A stretch of 64,000 nucleotides of DNA from an uncultured Muribaculaceae bacterium (GTDB taxonomy: Bacteria; Bacteroidota; Bacteroidia; Bacteroidales; Muribaculaceae). The notes beneath the pieces were generated by a model. The model searched no databases and was not told the origin of the DNA. It saw nothing but the letters and a program-made list of their open reading frames with translations. Below, piece after piece: positions 17,301 to 24,418 of the stretch (positions are counted from its first letter, which is position 1; each line of letters begins with the position of its first letter). The stretch is from contig CANQWS010000012.1 of NCBI GenBank assembly GCA_947627615.1, positions 1 to 64,000 of the forward strand, read 5' to 3'. The translations under genes and the position numbers were made by a program.

Positions 17301-17524
17301 AATTCTTGCTTAGTTGGTCTTAATAAATCGCGGATATCAACATTCAAAGCATTAGCAATATTTCCAAGCTGCGCCAGCGAAGGCTGACCCTTATTTGAAC
17401 ACCAGCGTGAAATAGTGTTTTGGCTTACATTAAGATACTCTGCTAACCATCTGCTTGTTTTCTTTTGGTCAGCTAGTATGGCTTTAATGCGATTCTCTGC
17501 TGTACAAGTTTCTGATTGTATCAT
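17297..17524 (-). CDS. XRE-family HTH regulator, first gene of defence operon
   Basis: A 75-aa helix-turn-helix protein of Cro/C1 type; the HTH is about residues 20-70 (S-R-W-L-A-E-Y-L-N-V-S-Q-N-T-I-S-R-W-C). It is the first gene of the 11-gene operon, overlapping DUF4007 by four bases. It is likely the operon's own regulator: a strong Bacteroidota-type promoter (17543-17575) and a back-to-back 9-bp repeat (17589-17606) lie directly upstream. Such a regulator would hold expression low until needed, as in many defence operons. Confidence 0.85.
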   Translation of the reverse strand: MIQSETCTAENRIKAILADQKKTSRWLAEYLNVSQNTISRWCSNKGQPSLAQLGNIANALNVDIRDLLRPTKQEL

Positions 17525-17542
17525 ATCGGTTTGTTATATGCG

Positions 17543-17575
17543 CAAAGTTAACGAATATTTTTGATAAATCACAAA
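17543..17575 (-). promoter_or_regulatory. Promoter of the defence operon
   Basis: On the minus strand TTTG (17572-17575) as -33 box and TAACTTTG (17543-17550) as -7 box, 21 bases apart, match the Bacteroidota consensus (TTTG, TAnnTTTG). The predicted transcript starts about 15 bases before the XRE ATG. I see no other convincing promoter until the end of the operon. Confidence 0.7.
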
Positions 17576-17588
17576 ATTCCGATGATTA

Positions 17589-17606
17589 TTTACCAGATTT
17601 ACCAGA
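17589..17606. promoter_or_regulatory. Tandem TTTACCAGA repeat, likely XRE operator
   Basis: Two exact back-to-back copies of TTTACCAGA (17589-17597 and 17598-17606) sit just upstream of the -33 box. A 9-bp period and direct rather than inverted orientation suggest two regulator molecules on nearly the same DNA face. Binding by the XRE protein is inference. Confidence 0.45.
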
Positions 17607-17622
17607 TATATGATGTGATAAG

Positions 17623-18282
17623 TCATGCTATGTTTAGCTCAAAAGGGGGAACCGTGAATCGGAATGTGAGAAGAACTATGAGGAATAAGAGGTAGAGAAA
17701 GACGGTGAGGATGGTCCAGCCTCGGTGGAGGGAGAATGAGCCGGTGAGATAGGTTTGGATGCGGTGGGTGAGGCGACGGCGGAGTTCGGTTAGTTTGGGC
17801 GAGATGCCGGAGGGTAGATTTGAAAAGAGGGAAGGAGGTTTTGAAGCCTCGTTAGTTGATGTGGATGGTTCGCCGAGAAGCTTTTTGAGTGCAACTCGGA
17901 TATCGCGGTAGTGACGGTCGTTGATTTTGGCGAGTCCGAGCATCTTGCTGAAAAAATCGTCGTAGTCGCGTGCGATGGCTGCGCGCCATTCGTGTACGTT
18001 GGCGATGTAGCGTTCACCTTTCGCTTCGCACTCTTGACGGAGTTTATCTGCGGCTTGACGGTCTTCTTCCTGAAGACGTTCCTGCCGCTGTTGCAGGCAG
18101 TCATGGCACGCTTTCAGAAATATTTCATAGACCTTGTCGATGTCGATTTCAACTCGGATGGTGCCACCGGGCGTAGTAATCGGTTCTCCTTCCAGGATTA
18201 AAAGACGGTTCTTGATTTCGTTAAGTTCGTTGACTTGCTGATTATGCAGTCGGTCAACGTAGTTTTTATCGTTTGGGGTCAT
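17623..18282 (-). CDS. Mobilisation-region protein with C-terminal membrane anchor
   Basis: A 219-aa protein I know only as a companion of mob genes in Bacteroidales elements. Residues about 10-140 are charged and helical, with a likely coiled coil (Q-Q-R-Q-E-R-L-Q-E-E-D-R-Q), followed by a linker and one hydrophobic helix near the C-terminus (L-T-V-F-L-Y-L-L-F-L-I-V-L-L). It would be anchored in the inner membrane with a cytoplasmic body. It lies downstream of mobA, separated by the hairpin array. A role in docking the relaxosome to a helper's coupling protein is a guess. Confidence 0.6.
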   Translation of the reverse strand: MTPNDKNYVDRLHNQQVNELNEIKNRLLILEGEPITTPGGTIRVEIDIDKVYEIFLKACHDCLQQRQERLQEEDRQAADKLRQECEAKGERYIANVHEWRAAIARDYDDFFSKMLGLAKINDRHYRDIRVALKKLLGEPSTSTNEASKPPSLFSNLPSGISPKLTELRRRLTHRIQTYLTGSFSLHRGWTILTVFLYLLFLIVLLTFRFTVPPFELNIA

Positions 18283-18311
18283 TATTTATGGTTTGAAAAT
18301 GATTATGTATG

Positions 18312-18574
18312 AAGGGGTATCCACTTCGGGTACTCCTTGTAAAGTTAAAAAAAGTAATTACGTTATCGCTATAAGAGGGGGTTACCGTTTTGGATACCCC
18401 TTAGATGTGAGGGAGTGCGTAAAACGCACACTCCCTTGTTAGAGCGTTTGAAGGGGTGACCGATTTGGACACTCCTTTTCTGTGGAAAGATGTAACTCTA
18501 TTCATTGGATTTTTCATGCTTCGATTTGATGATTCGTCCTGTTTAGGGGATGAACGAATCGTTCACCCCCTAAA
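18312..18574. repeat. Array of five related hairpins after mobA
   Basis: Five imperfect stem-loops lie at 18312-18338, 18372-18403, 18410-18436, 18451-18479 and 18542-18574. Each has a G-rich left arm (AGGGGGT or AGGGAGT type), 2-6 variable stem bases, a 3-5 base loop and the matching arm ending in CCCCT or CTCCT. Stem interiors differ but remain complementary, so structure rather than sequence is conserved. They fill the 315-base gap between mobA and the next gene. Only some are followed by T-runs, so they are not simply terminators. Confidence 0.75.
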
Positions 18575-18597
18575 TGGAGGAATAATCGTTTAACCGT

Positions 18598-19737
18598 TCA
18601 TCTTCTACGTTTGAATGGTTTGTGGATGTCTTGGTTTTCACGGGCTTCTTCGCGGCGACGGCGTTCATCGTTCCAGTCGAAGTCGTTGGATGTGCCGCCT
18701 CCGCCGGTTGACTCTACAACAGCCGGACCTATAAGGAGATTGACGATTACAGACAATGGAATCAGGCTAACTTCCGATGGCTCAGTGGGGGTGCTATTGG
18801 GTAGCACTCCCTCAATAGGCTTATTATCAGTGGGGGTCATCGTTTCGGTGACCCTCTCAGCAGCGCTAACACTTTGATTCCAAGATAGGGTCTTCAGAAC
18901 ATCGAGCCTCTCCGAAGACTCTTGACTGGGGTTGCGTAAAACACGCACTCCCATGTTCGGGAGATTTCCGAACTTCCCGGCCAGTTTGCTGTATGTGAGT
19001 TTCTGTTTGGAGAGTTTGGAACCGGCAAACCGGCAGCCGCCTTTGGCGAAGGATATGCCACGGACTTCGCCGGTTGTACGGTTGAAACTGAAACACGCTT
19101 CTATGCTTTGAGCCTCCAGTGCTCGCTGAAATTCAGGCCACGAGAAAGAACTCTCAGCTGCTGCGATGGCTGCCGTTTTGAGATCGAATAGAGCTTGCTG
19201 AACAGGAAGTAACCGGTCCCGGTTGACCTTTTCTCCCGACGAGTTGCCGAATGTTAGTCCGTGGCGAAGTTTGATTTTCTTGCATACATCAGCACTGCGC
19301 AACTGCTCATTGTATGCGGAAATTACATTGCCGTCAAGGGCGATGCGGCTATATACCAGATGGCAATGAGGATGCGCTTTGTCGAAGTGTCGCGCTGCGA
19401 TGTACTGGGCGTTTGTTATGCCCATGCCCCGCAGCCATTCTTCGACGAGTTGCGCCATATAGCGGTCCCCCTGCTCGTTGTCGGGAAACAGATGTGCGTC
19501 CTCCGGCGAGAATGAGATTGATACATGCTTTACCGGTTGACCGATATGATGAATCTTTCCGTTGCGGTCAGGGCGACGTAGATGGGTATTGAAACTGTCG
19601 GCGATTGTTTCGTTGGAAACGACGCAGACACCCTGATACGACAACAGTCTTCCTCGTTTCTCATCGCTCTCGATGTCGTTGGCATAGCTCACCAATCCGG
19701 TGAAATCTACGCGGTTTTTGAATTTTGCTATCATCAC
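18598..19737 (-). CDS. mobA: MobA/BmgA-type relaxase
   Basis: A 379-aa relaxase of the relaxase/mobilisation nuclease family (VirD2-like). The metal-binding histidine motif H-F-D-K-A-H-P-H-C-H-L is at 117-127 and the motif H-V-S-I-S-F at 71-76. Tyr 34 in L-L-S-Y-Q-G is a candidate for the nicking Tyr. It would nick oriT and lead the strand into a helper's transfer channel. It starts inside the end of mobC (four-base overlap). The C-terminal part (260-320) contains three short Pro/Thr-rich repeats encoded by hairpin elements; the end is Arg-rich and probably DNA binding. Confidence 0.9.
   Translation of the reverse strand: MMIAKFKNRVDFTGLVSYANDIESDEKRGRLLSYQGVCVVSNETIADSFNTHLRRPDRNGKIHHIGQPVKHVSISFSPEDAHLFPDNEQGDRYMAQLVEEWLRGMGITNAQYIAARHFDKAHPHCHLVYSRIALDGNVISAYNEQLRSADVCKKIKLRHGLTFGNSSGEKVNRDRLLPVQQALFDLKTAAIAAAESSFSWPEFQRALEAQSIEACFSFNRTTGEVRGISFAKGGCRFAGSKLSKQKLTYSKLAGKFGNLPNMGVRVLRNPSQESSERLDVLKTLSWNQSVSAAERVTETMTPTDNKPIEGVLPNSTPTEPSEVSLIPLSVIVNLLIGPAVVESTGGGGTSNDFDWNDERRRREEARENQDIHKPFKRRR
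18784..18953. repeat. Three hairpins of the array inside mobA
   Basis: Stem-loops at 18784-18815, 18829-18860 and 18925-18953 belong to the same family as those downstream of mobA; the last shares the core TGCGTAAAAC with the one at 18410-18436. In the mobA frame they encode G-V-R-V-L-R-N-P-S-Q-E, E-R-V-T-E-T-M-T-P-T-D and E-G-V-L-P-N-S-T-P-T-E, so the hairpins have been accommodated as in-frame linker peptides. Confidence 0.75.
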
Positions 19738-20090
19738 ATCCGGAATTTGGAGAGTAAACCGAGTGTCGTTGTGAGCATACTATCAACTTTTTTCACCACC
19801 GTATCGAAGCCCATACCGTTGGCGCATCGTGTGAGCTGGTTTAGGTTGTTGGCGATGCCCTGAAGTGAACGTACCATCGCGTATTCTTCATCAGTAAGTG
19901 CCTTGCGGATAGGCGTACCCATGACGGCGCGGGTTATGAAACGGTTGAGCGAAAGCCCGGCTTCCCGAGCCATATCTTTCACCACGGCATAGTTGCCGTC
20001 GTCGAGATGCAGCTTGATTTCGTTGCGGAGACGCTGCCACTCAGCCTTGGGCTTGCGCCCTCGCTTGGATTTTGATTTATTTGGAGTCAT
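19734..20090 (-). CDS. mobC: MobC-like relaxosome protein
   Basis: A 118-aa protein with a Lys/Arg-rich start (S-K-R-G-R-K-P-K-A-E) and a ribbon-helix-helix-like middle (L-H-L-D-D-G-N-Y-A-V-V-K-D-M-A-R-E-A-G-L), ending in the MobC pattern G-I-A-N-N-L-N-Q-L-T-R. It would bind oriT and help the relaxase open the nick site. I chose the ATG at 20090; the frame is open to an ATG at 20135, but that adds a hydrophobic Pro/Phe run unlike the family. It overlaps mobA by four bases. Confidence 0.8.
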   Translation of the reverse strand: MTPNKSKSKRGRKPKAEWQRLRNEIKLHLDDGNYAVVKDMAREAGLSLNRFITRAVMGTPIRKALTDEEYAMVRSLQGIANNLNQLTRCANGMGFDTVVKKVDSMLTTTLGLLSKFRM

Positions 20091-20302
20091 AGAGTTTTTT
20101 GTTAAAAATGGAGGGAAGAAGGATGGAGGAGGCAAGGATGAGGAAGCGGAATCATAATGATTTCAAGACCTGTGGCTTATACGGCAACCGAAAGGTTGAC
20201 GGAGCCAATTTTTATGGGACATAAAAAACAACCTTGCAATCCTCCTCCATCTTCACTATCGTTCCGATTGCGGAGCACAGCTACAAACGGCTGACTTTCC
20301 GG
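20091..20302. other. Probable oriT region
   Basis: A 212-base gene-free stretch directly upstream of mobC-mobA, where oriT usually lies in Bacteroides mobilisable elements. It holds a long-range inverted repeat, GATGGAGGAGG near 20123-20133 against CCTCCTCCATC near 20242-20252, a short hairpin CAACC-GAAA-GGTTG at 20185-20198 and an A/T run near 20206-20230. The nick site itself cannot be read from sequence. It must also contain the mobC promoter, which I do not see clearly. Confidence 0.45.
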
Positions 20303-20908
20303 CTACGGCGTCCTGTAAGTGGAGTTGGCGAAGATGACTTTGCCCATCATCTCGTTGAGGCGATCGGCGATGCGGTCGCCGTATCTTGGTCGTGTCTCCT
20401 GCGGTGTCAGGTTGGTGGTAAGGATGGTATAAAGGTGACGGTCGTAGCGCGTTGTCAGCAAATCCGTGATTGGATAGAGAACGTTGCCGTAGTCCATCAC
20501 CTCAAGCGGCTCCGTGCCGAAATCGTCGATGGCAAGCATCCGTTTATAACAGAGACTGCGCCATTCATCATAATCCTCTTTGCAGACCCTCGCAAGGTCG
20601 CGGGCATTGACAATCCGGATGGAATATCGCTCGGAATAATCATCGTCAACTTTGATCTCAAATTTGTTGAGAATTTGCTGGAAGGCTTTCACAAATGTAG
20701 TCTTGCCGTTGCCGCATCCGCCGCACAGCATCATTCCGAATTTCGAGTGGTTGCCTGTGAGCCATTCGGCAATCTCTCCGGTCTGCGTCATGAGGGCTTC
20801 GCTCATTATAAAAGTCTTGTTGCGGCGTTCAACTTCCGCTTTTACAGCGGCAAGAAGTACACGGATGGCATCGTCTTTTGAAAACGGGAGTCTAAAACGC
20901 TCCCTCAT
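20303..20908 (-). CDS. DnaC/IstB-like helicase-loader ATPase
   Basis: An AAA+ ATPase of about 200 aa with Walker A C-G-G-C-G-N-G-K-T-T and Walker B M-L-A-I-D-D-F-G-T-E, followed by the sensor-like T-I-L-T-T-N-L-T. It resembles DnaC, which loads the replicative helicase. Paired with the DnaD-like protein upstream, it probably lets the excised circle replicate. I chose the ATG at 20908 (M-R-E-R-F-R-L-P-F); the frame is open to 20977, but that start would overlap the upstream gene by 86 bases. Confidence 0.8.
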   Translation of the reverse strand: MRERFRLPFSKDDAIRVLLAAVKAEVERRNKTFIMSEALMTQTGEIAEWLTGNHSKFGMMLCGGCGNGKTTFVKAFQQILNKFEIKVDDDYSERYSIRIVNARDLARVCKEDYDEWRSLCYKRMLAIDDFGTEPLEVMDYGNVLYPITDLLTTRYDRHLYTILTTNLTPQETRPRYGDRIADRLNEMMGKVIFANSTYRTP

Positions 20909-21692
20909 AGTCGCTGGCCGACTTAGCTGTGACGCCAGCAGGTCGACGAGCATCGTTGGATGGTTGGTTTGGTACATGGTTTGATGGTTTATCGTTATTA
21001 TTATCTTTTTTGATTGGTTGTTTCTTAATCCAGTTCACGAAGTGTCGGCGGCAGTCTGCTTCTTCCCTCCCTTTCGTTCCATTGCAACGGAGGTAGCGGA
21101 AGAAGTAGCCGACATATGTCTTCAGATTCGGTAAGTCGATTTGGCAAGAGGGAGACAGAAGGGGAATGATTTCATTGAGCCACGGTTCATCGTTAATCAG
21201 CAAATGCTCAAGTTCTTCCAAACTCAAAATCTTCAAATCGCCTATATTTTTAGAAGAATAATTTTTATCTTTAATATTTCTATCTTCTATATTAAAGGGT
21301 GTCAATCCATCCGACAAAGTATCCGTCCTGCTATCCTGCAAAGGTTCCGTCAAACCATCGGACAAACATTCCGTCTGATTATCTGCCAAGACATTCGTCA
21401 ATACAAGAGAGTACATCGGATAGTAGCCCTTGCCGGTGCCTTTGGAATAGGTGATGAGATTCCGTGCCCGCAACGACTCACGAGCATTGACAATAGTCTG
21501 CCTCGTCACCTTGATTGCTGTGCTGATTACCGAAGTAGGACACTTGAACGGCATCTGCCACCGTCGGCTGTTTGCGCGGTCGATGAGGAAGAAGTACATC
21601 GCAATCGCCGCCGTCGAAAACGGCTCGTACTCGTTCTCCCGCCAAAACCGCTGCATCAGGAGATAGAGATTGACAGGTCTGATATTGCTCAT
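20892..21692 (-). CDS. DnaD-like / DUF7833-type replication protein
   Basis: A 266-aa protein with an N-terminal winged-helix region (about 10-100: F-S-T-A-A-I-A-M-Y-F-F-L-I-D and V-T-R-Q-T-I-V-N-A-R-E-S-L), a polar linker and a C-terminal helical domain (N-L-K-T-Y-V-G-Y-F-F-R-Y-L-R). This is the plan of DnaD-like helicase-loading or initiator proteins of phages and mobile elements, recently grouped under DUF7833 in Bacteroidota. The ATG at 21692 overlaps the upstream stop by four bases (ATGA). The linker contains repeated T-E-x-L-S-D-G-L-T motifs of unknown meaning. Confidence 0.7.
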   Translation of the reverse strand: MSNIRPVNLYLLMQRFWRENEYEPFSTAAIAMYFFLIDRANSRRWQMPFKCPTSVISTAIKVTRQTIVNARESLRARNLITYSKGTGKGYYPMYSLVLTNVLADNQTECLSDGLTEPLQDSRTDTLSDGLTPFNIEDRNIKDKNYSSKNIGDLKILSLEELEHLLINDEPWLNEIIPLLSPSCQIDLPNLKTYVGYFFRYLRCNGTKGREEADCRRHFVNWIKKQPIKKDNNNDKPSNHVPNQPSNDARRPAGVTAKSASDYEGAF

Positions 21693-22066
21693 AATTTCCA
21701 CCTCCTGCTGGCACTGTTGCGCATACCTTTTGTCAAGGCTGCCATCTGTTCTTCGATGGATTGCTGTCCGCTTCGGCGAGACTGTTTGAGCCAGTCAAGC
21801 AATTCTGATTTTAGAAACAAAAGACTTTTGCCGGGCTTGTAGAACGGGATTCGCCCCTCTTGCACGAGGGCATATATACGCGAACTTGAAAGATGCAATA
21901 TCTCACAAGCTGACTCTGTCCCGATAAAATCTTCAGCTGGCGGTTTGTTGGCTGCGGTTATTTGAACCGAGAGTTTTGCGACCAGTTCGGTCAGGGCATC
22001 GACCTTTTCTTCAAGTCGAGCCATGTTCTGAGGCATTGCCTCGATACTTAGTGTGGTTGTGTTCAT
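21689..22066 (-). CDS. Excisionase-like HTH protein (HTH_17 type)
   Basis: A 125-aa protein: an N-terminal coiled-coil segment (M-A-R-L-E-E-K-V-D-A-L-T-E-L-V-A) and a MerR/excisionase-type HTH (about 50-95: F-I-G-T-E-S-A-C-E-I-L-H-L-S-S-S-R-I-Y). In Bacteroides elements proteins of this type regulate excision and replication. It opens the replication operon. Its promoter carries the GGTTAY-repeat operator shared with the integrase gene and a 13-bp hairpin just before the ATG. Confidence 0.8.
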   Translation of the reverse strand: MNTTTLSIEAMPQNMARLEEKVDALTELVAKLSVQITAANKPPAEDFIGTESACEILHLSSSRIYALVQEGRIPFYKPGKSLLFLKSELLDWLKQSRRSGQQSIEEQMAALTKGMRNSASRRWKL

Positions 22067-22068
22067 AC

Positions 22069-22104
22069 TTGCGACGAGATGGGGATTTGAACATCTCGTC
22101 GCAA
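22069..22104. promoter_or_regulatory. 13-bp perfect dyad in the xis-like leader
   Basis: TTGCGACGAGATG (22069-22081) is repeated inverted at 22092-22104 with a 10-base spacer. It ends two bases before the start codon and its far arm touches the -7 box. It could be an operator for a dimeric repressor or an RNA hairpin masking the ribosome site. Confidence 0.6.
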
Positions 22105-22168
22105 AGTTGATAGGTTATGCTTTGGTTACCCGGTTACAACCTCGATAACCACCAAATAACCAGTAACC
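22102..22168 (-). promoter_or_regulatory. xis-like promoter with GGTTAY operator cluster
   Basis: A -7-like box CAACTTTG (minus strand, 22102-22109) is followed upstream by GGTTAT (22113), GGTTAC (22124), GGTTAC (22132) and then inverted ATAACC (22145), ATAACC (22156) and GTAACC (22163). The inverted half has spacings of five and one bases, exactly as at the integrase promoter, and the first hexamer is three bases from the -7 box in both. Confidence 0.65.
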
Positions 22169-22176
22169 GGCTATTA

Positions 22177-22947
22177 TTAGTCGCTTTTGATGGCTAAATC
22201 CTCCGTGCCAGGAAAGACGTGGGCTGTCAACTCACCGTCGGGCATAACACGACGGAGGGAATATTTGCCATCTGTTGTGGTGAGTTTGCTGGCGATAGTT
22301 GTGACGGCATGGTCCGCCAAAGTAATTTGGAATGTATCTTTTACAAAAGAAGCCGTGCAGATACGGAATTTCCTTGTCTTGTCATCAGCGATCAATCGTA
22401 TGGCTATGTTCCATGCGAAATGATAAAGGTCGATTGGAGTGACAAACTCGCTTTTCGTAGTTTCAATCCCGGTAATATTCTCATCTCCAGCCGAGAATTT
22501 TCTAATATTAGATTCCAATTCATCTATTTGTTTCGGCGAAAATATCTTTCTGAAAGTGGCCTCAGCGTAAGAGGATAGAAGGGAAAGCAGTTCCTCTCGT
22601 TGGCGCTTAAGTTCAGCTTCCTGCCGACGAATCTCTTCCTCGTGGTTCGGTATCTCGATTGTAACAGGAGCCTCAGGCTCCGAGGATGTTTCTTTCTTCC
22701 TTAGCCGTTTCAATCCCTTGTAAATGTTACGCCCCTCTGGAAACATATAGTAATAGATGAAGCCTCCGGCAATGCCTATGACTGCAAGTACACCGACGAA
22801 AACCATCACCATGAACAGAAAGGCATCCCCGCCGCTTGCTCCTGCCATCCTCATATCAATGTATTTCTTATATGCAAAGCCGCCGGTCAGTAGCACAACT
22901 AATGCTACTGCAATCCAAACCAATGCTTTAGTGTTGTTGTTAGCCAT
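22177..22947 (-). CDS. Membrane protein of the island, unknown function
   Basis: A 256-aa protein starting M-A-N-N-N-T-K; the frame is open to 23022, but the start at 22947 puts the first membrane helix (A-L-V-W-I-A-V-A-L-V-V-L-L) near the N-terminus. A second helix follows (F-L-F-M-V-M-V-F-V-G-V-L-A-V-I-G), then a charged coiled coil (H-E-E-E-I-R-R-Q-E-A-E-L-K-R-Q) and a soluble C-terminal domain. I do not recognise the C-terminal domain. It is convergent with nothing and divergent from the Fic gene. It may belong to element maintenance or to a surface function. Confidence 0.6.
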   Translation of the reverse strand: MANNNTKALVWIAVALVVLLTGGFAYKKYIDMRMAGASGGDAFLFMVMVFVGVLAVIGIAGGFIYYYMFPEGRNIYKGLKRLRKKETSSEPEAPVTIEIPNHEEEIRRQEAELKRQREELLSLLSSYAEATFRKIFSPKQIDELESNIRKFSAGDENITGIETTKSEFVTPIDLYHFAWNIAIRLIADDKTRKFRICTASFVKDTFQITLADHAVTTIASKLTTTDGKYSLRRVMPDGELTAHVFPGTEDLAIKSD

Positions 22948-23083
22948 AAAATAAAAACCATCGCCTGCAGACAATGGTTTACACTGAGCCCGTGTTTGGA
23001 TCAATTTTGTGTCGATGAGCATTTATCTCCGGCGAATAAAAAAAGGGATTGCGGTGAAAGAGCTGAATAATATCCGCAAAAAT

Positions 23084-23110
23084 GCGGCGAATATTTGGCG
23101 GATTCGCCGC
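23084..23110. promoter_or_regulatory. Inverted repeat upstream of fic
   Basis: GCGGCGAAT (23084-23092) and ATTCGCCGC (23102-23110) form a perfect 9-bp dyad with a 9-base spacer, ending 19 bases before the Fic start. A further GCGG/CCGC copy lies just upstream (23051, 23074). It is placed like a repressor site, perhaps for the Fic protein itself, whose C-terminal part looks like a winged helix. Confidence 0.5.
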
Positions 23111-23129
23111 AAAACATTAAATTTGCGAC

Positions 23130-24245
23130 ATGAGAAAGATGCAAGGACATAGTTGCTATATCTGGCAGCGAGAAAACTGGCCGGATTTCAGATGGGATTC
23201 TGAGGCATTGCTTGAGCCCATGAGCCACCTTAGTCATCTACACGGACTTCTGAACGGCCGTATGTCGATGCTTGGCTTTAATGAAAAAAGCCAATCATTG
23301 CTGTCGGCAATGACCGATGAGTTGATTAGTTCGTCGGAGATTGAAGGCGTGCTTCTCAATCCTAAATCAGTGAGAAGCAGTCTCGCCAGGCGTCTTGGAA
23401 TAGAGGATGAGGGATTGCTCGCTGAAGACCATTATGTTGAAGGTCTTGTTGATGTGATGCTCGATGCAGTGCATAACTACAGAGCACCTTTGACAGCCGA
23501 GCGCCTCTTCGGATGGCACGCAGCTCTGTTTCCTTTAGGTCGAAGCGGCATGCACAGCATTACCGTAGCCGACTGGCGAAAGGGAGAAGAACCTATGCAG
23601 GTCGTTTCCGGGGCTTTCGGACACGAAAAAGTGCATTATGAGGCTCCGGCATCGGCTGATGTCCCGGCAGAAATGGCGCGGCTAATCGATTGGTGCAACA
23701 GTTCCGACCAGTCGCCCTTTATAATGGCAGCTGTGGCCCATCTATGGTTCGTGACCATTCATCCGTTTGATGATGGCAATGGTCGCATAAGCCGCACAAT
23801 TGCCGATATGCTGCTTGGCCGTCTCGATTTGGGTTCCGGACGATATTACAGTATGTCGGCAGAAATCAATCGTAACAAGAAGGCGTACTACGAAATACTG
23901 GAGCGCACGCAGAAAGGCGATCTCGATATTACCGAGTGGATTCTGTGGTTTTTCGATTGCCTTGAAAAAGCAATTACGCGAACTTCGGCAGTTGTCGAGC
24001 GTACATTGGAAAAGGCAGCTTATTGGGATAAGTGTCGGGATGTCGAAATCAACGAACGGCAGCGCAAAGTCATCAACCGTCTTTGGGATGGATTTGATGG
24101 GAAACTGACCACCTCCAAGTGGGCCAAAATTTGCAGTTGCTCTCAGGACACCGCCCTCCGCGACATCAACGACCTCATATCAAAGGATATGCTCCGTGAC
24201 AGCGGAGAGGGCGGCCGTAGCACCAACTACCTCCTGCCCGAGTAA
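23130..24245 (+). CDS. Fic-family AMP-transferase with N-terminal inhibitory motif
   Basis: A 371-aa Fic protein with a DUF4172-type N-terminus. The active-site loop H-P-F-D-D-G-N-G-R-I-S-R is intact. The inhibitory helix S-S-S-E-I-E-G-V is at about 67-74, so this is a class II Fic that restrains itself and needs no separate antitoxin. The C-terminal 100 residues look like a winged-helix DNA-binding domain (T-T-S-K-W-A-K-I-C-S-C-S-Q-D-T-A-L-R), as in Fic proteins that regulate their own promoter. It probably modifies a host target or acts as a regulator in the element. It is the only plus-strand gene of the island. ATG at 23139 is an alternative start. Confidence 0.9.
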   Translation: MRKMQGHSCYIWQRENWPDFRWDSEALLEPMSHLSHLHGLLNGRMSMLGFNEKSQSLLSAMTDELISSSEIEGVLLNPKSVRSSLARRLGIEDEGLLAEDHYVEGLVDVMLDAVHNYRAPLTAERLFGWHAALFPLGRSGMHSITVADWRKGEEPMQVVSGAFGHEKVHYEAPASADVPAEMARLIDWCNSSDQSPFIMAAVAHLWFVTIHPFDDGNGRISRTIADMLLGRLDLGSGRYYSMSAEINRNKKAYYEILERTQKGDLDITEWILWFFDCLEKAITRTSAVVERTLEKAAYWDKCRDVEINERQRKVINRLWDGFDGKLTTSKWAKICSCSQDTALRDINDLISKDMLRDSGEGGRSTNYLLPE

Positions 24246-24418
24246 CCGGCCTCAATAATCAGAGAACAGCAGCGATTTTGCGTATATTGGCAAGCCGATT
24301 CATAAATGAAGAGTCTGATTTTGCGACCTGCATATTATATGCGCTTTGCAACTTCAAGAATAACTAGGCCTCAATGCCCAAAGCAGCCTCCAACAACAGG
24401 GCTAATTCGGTATTAGTT
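24246..24418. other. Gene-free gap between fic and int
   Basis: No gene seen. The sequence between the convergent fic and int genes is unremarkable apart from the palindrome at its right end, listed separately. Confidence 0.5.

Noticed and set aside
2455-17524. BREX system
   Set aside because: The large ATPase and the PAPS-reductase-fold protein recall BrxC and BrxP of type 4 BREX, but PglX, PglZ and BrxL are missing.
18312-18574. CRISPR array
   Set aside because: The units have no constant repeat sequence and no equal-length spacers; each is itself a hairpin with different stem bases, and related units lie in a coding region. No cas genes are present.
20234-20881. Plus-strand 215-aa frame
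   Set aside because: It is the antisense shadow of the DnaC-like gene, which has intact Walker motifs.
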